11,730 nt of DNA from Gemmatimonadales bacterium (GTDB taxonomy: Bacteria > Gemmatimonadota > Gemmatimonadetes > Palauibacterales > Palauibacteraceae): the NCBI GenBank assembly GCA_030636765.1, contig DAOVWI010000063.1:1-11730 (forward strand), read 5' to 3'. The notes beneath the pieces are model-generated. The model searched no databases and was not told the DNA's origin. It was given only the letters and a program-made list of their open reading frames with translations. This document shows, piece after piece, positions 6,915 through 11,730 of this stretch; the first letter of the stretch is position 1, and every line of letters begins with the position of its first letter. The position numbers were made by a program, and so were the translations under genes.

Positions 6915-9383
6915 GTGAGAATCTCCGTCAACTGGGTTCGCGAGCTGGCGCCTGGGATCGAGGGCTCGGCGGAAGAGCTTGCCGACCACCTCTCCATGAG
7001 TGCCGTGGCGGTCGACGAGGTCGTGCCTGTCGGCGAAAGCATCGCGGACATCATCGTCGCGCGCGTTGAGGAGACGCGGCCCCATCCGAACGCGGATCGG
7101 CTCGGGCTCGCGACGATCACGACGGGCGGGCCGGAGAGGATCGGCATCGTCGCAGGCGCTCCGGTGAGGGCTGGAGGCCTGTATCCGTACGCGCCTCCGG
7201 GCACGACCCTGCCTGGAGGCCTCGAGATCGGCGCGCGTAAGATCCGCGGAGAGGTCAGCCAGGGGATGCTGTGCTCCGAGCGCGAGCTCGAGCTCGGGTG
7301 GGATCACTCGGGCATCCTGGAGCTTCCGCCCGACCTTCGGCCGGGCGAGCGACTGGTCGAGCGACTTGGATTCCCCGACCACTGCTTCGTGCTGGACCTC
7401 ACGCCGAACCGGGTCGACCTGGCGGGTCACCTGGGTGTGGCGCGGGAGCTGGCGCCCGGCGGAACCTCCGGCGTCGCCCTCCCTTCGTTGGGGATGGGGA
7501 CGGAGCCGAGGTCGCCCGTCTGGCAGGATGGCGAGAGCGATGCGGCGGCTTCCGGCGCGCGTGTGGTGATCGAGGATCTTGGCCGGTGCAGCCGCTTTCT
7601 CGGCATCGTGATCCGGGGTGTAACGGTCGGTCCTTCGCCTGCCTGGCTGGCCGCCCGGCTCTGGGCGATCGGTGGACGGCCGATCAACAACGTCGTGGAC
7701 GCCACGAACTACGTGATGCACGAGCTCAACCAACCGCTTCATGCGTATGATCTCGCCATGCTCGCCGGATCGGAGATCCGCGTGCGCGCGGCCGAGCAGG
7801 GGGAGCGTCTTCGCACGCTGGATAGGGAGAACCGGACCCTGGCTCCGGATGTGACGGTGATCGCCGACCGCGATCGGGCCGTCGGTCTCGCCGGAGTGAT
7901 GGGCGGCGAGGACACGGAGGTGAGCCTCGAGACCACGGATGTCTTCCTCGAGTGCGCGGTCTTCGACCCGCTGCATACTCGCCGCACCGCGCGCCACACC
8001 GGCCTGGCCACGGACGCGTCGTATCGCTTCGAGCGCGGCGTGGACGCGACGGGCCTCGAGGCGGCCGTCACGCGGTGCGCCCGGCTCATCACGGCACTCG
8101 GGGGCGGCGAGGCCGAGGGGTCGGCGATCCGGGCCGGCCACCTCCCGGGCGAGCGCCCCGTCGTGGCCCTCCGACCGACGCGCGTGCAGCGGGTGCTCGG
8201 GCGATGGTTCGAGCGCGCCGAGCTGGCGCGGATCCTCGTTCCGCTCGGGTTCGAGCCCCCGGAGGGAGACGTTGGGGGGGAGGCGGATGGAGACGGGGAG
8301 CGGCCGCTTCGACTCATGGTTCCGGGGTGGCGCGGCGACGTGACGCACGAGATCGACCTCATCGAGGAGGTGGCCCGCCGTCACGGCTACAACGCGTTCG
8401 GGGATGAGGCGCGCGCCTTCCGCGTGAGCTCGGTGGCGGACGATCCGGCGTGGTCCCAGGCGGATCGAGTTCGCCGGCTGATGGTCGGCCGAGGCTTTCA
8501 GGAGGTGCGGAGCGCCAGCTTCGCCTCGGAGGCTCGCGCCGGCCCGGACGCCGTGACGCTGCGAAACCCGATCTCGTCCGCGGAGAGCCGTCTTCGGACC
8601 GATCTCGTCTCAGGCCTGCTCGACCGGCTGGAGTACAATCTGGCTCGCGGACGCCGGGACGTCCGGCTGTTCGAGATCGGCACCGTCTTTCGCTTGCGGG
8701 CCGCCGAGGGCGTTCCGTTCGAGGAATTGCGAGTGGCGTTCGTCATGGCGGGCCGGCGGGAGCTCGAGCACTGGTCAATCGAGGCGGCGGACATCGACGT
8801 GTGGGACCTGAAGGGGTTGGTGGAGGATCTGGGGTCGGAGCTGCTGGGGGCGACCGTTGAGCCGTTGGGCTCTCGGAACGAGGAAGAGCTCGCTTCGGCC
8901 CGTTTGGAGGCCGCCGCACGCTGGTTCGATGGCGAGGTGTTCCAGTTTCGGAAGGAGACGCGAGTCGCGGGCCTGGCGGGCCGAATCGTGGCCGAAGCGG
9001 TGGACGGTCCCGCCGGGATGGCGCCTTCCTGGGCGGCCGAGTTCAGGCTGGCGGACGTGGTGACGGGAGCGACTTCGCGGTACGTGCCGATCTCTCCATA
9101 TCCGCAGGTGAACCGCGACCTGGCAGCGATCTTCCCGCTCGAGAGGACGGTAGCGGAGATCGAGGGGGTGATCCGTGACGGCGCTCCGCCGTTCCTCGAA
9201 GCCGTCCGACTCTTTGACCTTTACGAGGGCGACGAGATCCCGGCCGCGAGCCGAAGCCTGGCCTGGCGGTTTCGTTTTCGCGCTCCGGACCGGACGCTCA
9301 CCGACGAGGAGGTGGATGCCGGGATGAAGGCAATCATGACCGCGCTGGAGGAGAAGGCCGATGCCCGCATCAGAAGTTCCTGA
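6915..9383 (+). CDS. pheT: Phenylalanyl-tRNA synthetase beta subunit
   Basis: Large, tRNA-binding and editing subunit of PheRS; 822 residues, within the usual range. Domains in order: N-terminal MRISVNWVRELAPG; EMAP/OB-type tRNA-binding domain (about 42-150, VEETRPHPNADRLGLATI); B3/4 editing domain (about 215-385, including NNVVDATNYVM, AGVMGGEDTEV, YRFERGVDATGLEAAV); B5 (about 413-495, ending PGWRGDVTHEIDLIEEVARR, GYNAF); a core-like region; and the C-terminal FDX-ACB anticodon-binding domain (about 727-820, YPQVNRDLAAIFPLE to DEEVDAGMKAI). The GTG at 6915 gives the family N-terminus; the Shine-Dalgarno is weak. Its last 23 nt overlap the next gene, which has its own good ribosome-binding site inside pheT. 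Confidence 0.97.
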   Translation: MRISVNWVRELAPGIEGSAEELADHLSMSAVAVDEVVPVGESIADIIVARVEETRPHPNADRLGLATITTGGPERIGIVAGAPVRAGGLYPYAPPGTTLPGGLEIGARKIRGEVSQGMLCSERELELGWDHSGILELPPDLRPGERLVERLGFPDHCFVLDLTPNRVDLAGHLGVARELAPGGTSGVALPSLGMGTEPRSPVWQDGESDAAASGARVVIEDLGRCSRFLGIVIRGVTVGPSPAWLAARLWAIGGRPINNVVDATNYVMHELNQPLHAYDLAMLAGSEIRVRAAEQGERLRTLDRENRTLAPDVTVIADRDRAVGLAGVMGGEDTEVSLETTDVFLECAVFDPLHTRRTARHTGLATDASYRFERGVDATGLEAAVTRCARLITALGGGEAEGSAIRAGHLPGERPVVALRPTRVQRVLGRWFERAELARILVPLGFEPPEGDVGGEADGDGERPLRLMVPGWRGDVTHEIDLIEEVARRHGYNAFGDEARAFRVSSVADDPAWSQADRVRRLMVGRGFQEVRSASFASEARAGPDAVTLRNPISSAESRLRTDLVSGLLDRLEYNLARGRRDVRLFEIGTVFRLRAAEGVPFEELRVAFVMAGRRELEHWSIEAADIDVWDLKGLVEDLGSELLGATVEPLGSRNEEELASARLEAAARWFDGEVFQFRKETRVAGLAGRIVAEAVDGPAGMAPSWAAEFRLADVVTGATSRYVPISPYPQVNRDLAAIFPLERTVAEIEGVIRDGAPPFLEAVRLFDLYEGDEIPAASRSLAWRFRFRAPDRTLTDEEVDAGMKAIMTALEEKADARIRSS

Positions 9384-9720
9384 GCCGGCCGCCGAGGCGG
9401 CTGTGGAGAACGGTGCCGCCGTGGGGGTGGCAGGGGATGTGAGTCGGGAGCTCACGCGGATGGAAGCGGCGGTGGAGACCCTCCTGGCCGGATTCGAGGG
9501 CATGCGGAATCGGGCCCTCCAGGCCGAGGAGAACCATCGAAAGCTCGCGGAAGCGCTCCGGGACACGGACGTCGAAGCGATGGCGCCCACCGAGCTGCAG
9601 ACGCGCCTCGAGGAGCTGGCCGAGGAAAACCGGCGCCTGCGTGCCGCGGTCGACGAGGGACGCGCTCGGGCCGAGCGCATACGAAGCCGCCTCATGCTGT
9701 TGGAGGATGAAGGCCGATGA
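9361..9720 (+). CDS. Coiled-coil protein upstream of zapA (ZapB-like)
   Basis: 119 residues. A low-complexity Ala/Glu/Pro N-terminus (about 1-30) is followed by heptad-patterned helix from about residue 30 to the end, e.g. RMEAAVETLLAGFEGMRNRA and LQTRLEELAEENRRLRAAV. No catalytic motif, signal peptide or membrane segment is present. GGAGGAG (9347-9353) lies 7 nt before ATG 9361, within the end of pheT, and its TGA overlaps the zapA ATG by 4 nt (ATGA), so coupling to zapA is likely. By analogy with ZapB, a coiled-coil partner of ZapA at the division ring, it may act in cell division. The link rests on position and coiled-coil shape, not on recognised homology. Confidence 0.75.
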   Translation: MPASEVPEPAAEAAVENGAAVGVAGDVSRELTRMEAAVETLLAGFEGMRNRALQAEENHRKLAEALRDTDVEAMAPTELQTRLEELAEENRRLRAAVDEGRARAERIRSRLMLLEDEGR

Positions 9721-10034
9721 GCGAGCAAGAGGGAAGCGCGGATCAGCGAAAGGCGGTGCGTGTCAGCATCTTCGGCGAGGATTACCTGATCCGCTCGGAG
9801 ATGGGCCAGGCGTATACGGAGCGCTGTGCCCGCTACGTGGACTCGGCCATCCAGGAGGCTCACGTTCGCGGACATGTCTCGGAGCCGCACAAGGCCGCCA
9901 TCCTGGCTGCCATGCAGATCACCGACCGCCTCTTCCGGGCGGAAGCGGAAAAGGAGGAGCTGGAGACGGCCGTGGGCGAGCGGTTGTCCGATCTGAGCCG
10001 AAGGATCGAGATGACGCTGTCAGACAAGGCGTGA
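9717..10034 (+). CDS. zapA: Cell division protein ZapA
   Basis: A 105-residue FtsZ-binding protein that crosslinks and stabilises the Z ring. The N-terminal part shows VRVSIFGEDYLIRSEMGQAY followed by CARYVDSAIQEA, the beta-hairpin and helix of the ZapA family. Then comes the long C-terminal dimerising helix with ILAAMQITDRLFRAEAEKEEL and a coiled tail. ATG 9717 overlaps the upstream coiled-coil gene (ATGA). A 243-nt non-coding region with a terminator separates it from rny. Confidence 0.93.
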   Translation: MSEQEGSADQRKAVRVSIFGEDYLIRSEMGQAYTERCARYVDSAIQEAHVRGHVSEPHKAAILAAMQITDRLFRAEAEKEELETAVGERLSDLSRRIEMTLSDKA

Positions 10035-10218
10035 GCGCCTCCAGCTTGCGAGGGAAACGGCGGCGGGCCAACTTGAATCGTGCCAGAAGCATGCTGCCGG
10101 GCGTTAGAGAACACTTGATCTTCTAGATAGATGCGGCGATTCGTCGCGAAGCGACGCATCGCCCGAAGTGCATCTCGGATCCGGCCGGCGTGAGTATTGT
10201 CGCCGGCCTTTTTCTTTT
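10035..10218 (+). ncRNA. Structured intergenic transcript downstream of zapA (6S-like candidate)
   Basis: This is non-coding. A long imperfect hairpin runs AGATGC, GGCGAT, CGTCGC, triloop GAA, GCGACG, ATCGCC, six-base bulge, GCATCT (10129-10175) with a single 1x1 mismatch. GATC at 10117-10120 and 10179-10182 can close it further across an internal bubble. A terminator follows. Length from the zapA stop (about 180 nt), a rod with a bubble, and the position after zapA recall the 6S RNA gene ssrS, which follows zapA in proteobacteria. I see no convincing promoter and no conserved 6S sequence; it could simply be a structured 3' UTR. Confidence 0.25.
10183..10218 (+). terminator. Intrinsic terminator between zapA and rny
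   Basis: GGCCGGCG (10183-10190), a 10-nt loop and CGCCGGCC (10201-10208) form a perfect 8-bp stem followed by TTTTTCTTTTCT. It likely ends the pheT-zapA transcript or a small RNA. rny would then need its own promoter or read-through. Confidence 0.9.
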
Positions 10219-10277
10219 CTGTCTGGCGGGACGACGCGTCGCCGCCGTTGACCATAGATGGAGATGGGCGGTACCGG

Positions 10278-11730
10278 ATGGGAATTGAGATCCTGATCGG
10301 CATCACGGCGGCCGCGTTGGTGCTCGGCCTCGCGGCGGGCCGCCTGCTGGAGCGCCGCCGCCTCGTACGCGGGCGCGCCGATCTCTCCAGCGAGCGCGAA
10401 CGCGTCGTCGGGGAGGCGGAGCGAGAGGCCGCCAACCTACGAAAGGCCGCCGAGCTCGCCGGAAAGGAGGAGGCGTACCGGCTCAAGACTGAGTGGGAGA
10501 AGGAGGCCGAGGGTCGCCGAGCCGAGCTGGAACGCTTCGAGAAGCGGCTGCTCGAGCGGGAGGAGCTGCTCGATCGTAAGCTCTCCCTGCTCGACCAGCG
10601 AGGGGAGCGCCAGGAGAAACGGGCGGAGGAGCTGCAGGAGGCGGTCGAGGGCCAGGGCCGCGCCAGGAAGGAGCTGGAGACCCGCTCGCGACAGTTGGAG
10701 GAGCAGCTGGAAAGGCTCTCCGGCATGACTCGGGAGGACGCCCGGAAGCAGCTCGTCAGCCGGATCGAGGACGAGGCTCGTGCGGAGACGGCACGGCGCG
10801 TCCGAGAGCTCAACGAGAGGGCTCGGCGAGAGGCGGAGCGAGAGGCCAAGCGGATCATCTCCATGGCCATCGAGAAGCTGGCCGTCGACCACTCCTCCGA
10901 GACCACGGTAGCCGTAGTCGCTCTCCCGAACGAGGACATGAAGGGCCGGATCATCGGGCGGGAAGGCCGGAACATCCGCTCGTTCGAGGCGATCACGGGC
11001 GTCGACGTCGTCGTGGACGACACCCCCGAAGCGGTCATTCTCTCCAGCTTTGACCCGATCCGCCGCGAGACCGCCCGGCTTGCCATGGAGCGGCTGGTCG
11101 CGGACGGCCGCATCCATCCAGGCCGCATCGAGGAGGTCGTCGACAAGGCGCGAGAGGACGTGCAGACGTCGATGAGCGAGGCGGCCGAGGAAGTGCTCTA
11201 CGAGCTAGGCATCCACGATCTGCACCCGGAGCTGATCGAGCGCGTGGGGATCCTCAGGTATCGCACGAGCTACGGCCAGAACCAGCTGCAGCACGCGCGG
11301 GAGGTGGCTCTCATCGGCGCGAACATGGCGGCGGAGCTAGGGCTGGACGTGGAGATGGTGAAGCGCATGGGACTCCTCCACGACATCGGCAAGTCGCTGA
11401 CTCACGAGCACGAGGGGAGCCACGTCGAGCTGGGCTACGAGATCTGCAAGCGATGCGGAGAGAAGGATCCGGTTCTGAACGCGATCCGGGCCCATCACGA
11501 CGAGGAGCCGGCGCACTTCCCCGAGACGTTTCTGGTGACCGCGGCCACTCTGGCCGCGATGGTGATCAGTTATCTTTTTAATCCCGTCCTGGTCGCGCCC
11601 CGGCTCGGGCCCGAGGGGATTGCTGTTCTCGGCGTTTACTTTTATTTGTTCTCGCTTCTTTCGTTTCCTCAGCGGCCGATTCGACTGGCTCTCGTTCAGC
11701 GATTGGCGGATGCCGTGAATGATGGCGACG
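10278..11730 (+). CDS. rny: Ribonuclease Y, HD domain interrupted by a foreign tail; 3'-partial
   Basis: Membrane-anchored endoribonuclease that starts mRNA decay. Seen: an N-terminal membrane helix (IEILIGITAAALVLGLAAG), a long charged coiled coil (about 30-205), a KH RNA-binding domain with GRIIGREGRNIR (223-234), and an HD domain with His339, HDIGK (His368, Asp369) and AHHDEEP (His406, His407). Family identity ends at LVTAA (residue 423, base 11546), where RNase Y normally continues D-A-I-S with the last metal-binding Asp. Instead the same frame runs on through hydrophobic, T-rich sequence to the window edge. GGAG (10260-10263) lies about 14 nt before ATG 10278. The protein would lack the HD domain end and probably metal binding, unless the join is an assembly artefact. 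Confidence 0.85.
   Translation, partial: MGIEILIGITAAALVLGLAAGRLLERRRLVRGRADLSSERERVVGEAEREAANLRKAAELAGKEEAYRLKTEWEKEAEGRRAELERFEKRLLEREELLDRKLSLLDQRGERQEKRAEELQEAVEGQGRARKELETRSRQLEEQLERLSGMTREDARKQLVSRIEDEARAETARRVRELNERARREAEREAKRIISMAIEKLAVDHSSETTVAVVALPNEDMKGRIIGREGRNIRSFEAITGVDVVVDDTPEAVILSSFDPIRRETARLAMERLVADGRIHPGRIEEVVDKAREDVQTSMSEAAEEVLYELGIHDLHPELIERVGILRYRTSYGQNQLQHAREVALIGANMAAELGLDVEMVKRMGLLHDIGKSLTHEHEGSHVELGYEICKRCGEKDPVLNAIRAHHDEEPAHFPETFLVTAATLAAMVISYLFNPVLVAPRLGPEGIAVLGVYFYLFSLLSFPQRPIRLALVQRLADAVNDGD
11547..11730 (+). other. In-frame foreign segment resembling the N-terminus of a polysaccharide flippase
   Basis: From 11547 the frame reads hydrophobic segments (LAAMVISYLFNPVLVAPRLG and AVLGVYFYLFSLLSFP) and then LALVQRLADAVNDGD. 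The pattern of helix, R-L-G-P-E, helix, P, then L-x-L-V-x-R-L-A resembles the first two helices of Wzx/MATE-like oligosaccharide flippases. Codons here often end in T (TAT CTT TTT AAT, CTT CTT TCG TTT CCT), unlike the G/C-ending codons of the preceding rny. The flippase assignment is by pattern only. Confidence 0.5.

Noticed and set aside
6882..8384. Long antisense open frame opposite pheT
   Set aside because: A codon-bias shadow; the + strand encodes a complete PheRS beta with all its domains.
10248..10277. TTGACC with TACCGG 18 nt downstream as an rny promoter
   Set aside because: The -10 match is poor and abuts the ATG at 10278, so transcription would start inside the gene.
9860..11146. 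Antisense frame across zapA, the terminator and rny
   Set aside because: Ser/Arg-rich translation, crosses a strong terminator and lies opposite two recognised genes.
1..11730. CRISPR array, toxin-antitoxin, phage or defence genes
   Set aside because: No regularly spaced repeats and no such proteins were seen; apart from the insertion and the 3' junction the genes are housekeeping.

Overview
The window is about 11.7 kb of GC-rich bacterial DNA with every credible gene on the + strand. Its core is the translation cluster thrS, infC, rpmI, rplT, pheS, pheT, followed by a coiled-coil gene, zapA and rny. High GC, GTG starts, the secreted M30-like metalloprotease and the gene order fit a Gram-negative, Gemmatimonadota-like bacterium. 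That placement is an inference from general features, not from a search.

Layout. Bases 1-1442 hold the 3' part of a secreted HExxH metallopeptidase. Bases 1503-2057 hold a small exported protein of unknown function whose stop codon overlaps the GTG start of thrS (2054-4009). The 3' tip of thrS carries a 270-bp non-coding insertion (4000-4269) with 20-bp perfect terminal inverted repeats and a 6-bp direct repeat on each side. The element supplies the present thrS stop codon. Removing it in silico, with one copy of the direct repeat, restores a stop two codons earlier. Next come a promoter (4293-4321), a structured leader and an intrinsic terminator (4469-4509), then infC-rpmI-rplT-pheS. This looks like an attenuator of the IF3/L35/L20 operon. 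pheS and pheT are separated by an unusual 191-nt GC-rich, repeat-containing spacer. pheT overlaps a coiled-coil (ZapB-like) gene, which overlaps zapA. A 243-nt intergenic region then holds a long hairpin and a strong terminator, possibly a small RNA of the 6S type.

The window ends in rny (RNase Y). Its reading frame stays open, but at about base 11547 it changes abruptly, in frame, from the HD nuclease domain to a T-rich stretch encoding membrane segments like the N-terminus of a polysaccharide flippase. This removes the last HD metal ligand. The break falls on a 7-bp inverted repeat and is either an assembly or fold-back chimera or a real rearrangement.

Together the genes supply charged Thr- and Phe-tRNA, initiation factor 3, two large-subunit ribosomal proteins, a Z-ring stabiliser and the membrane-anchored RNA-decay nuclease. 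The most novel signals are the short mobile element that took over the thrS stop codon, the predicted infC leader attenuator with a possible pseudoknot, and the RNase Y/flippase junction.
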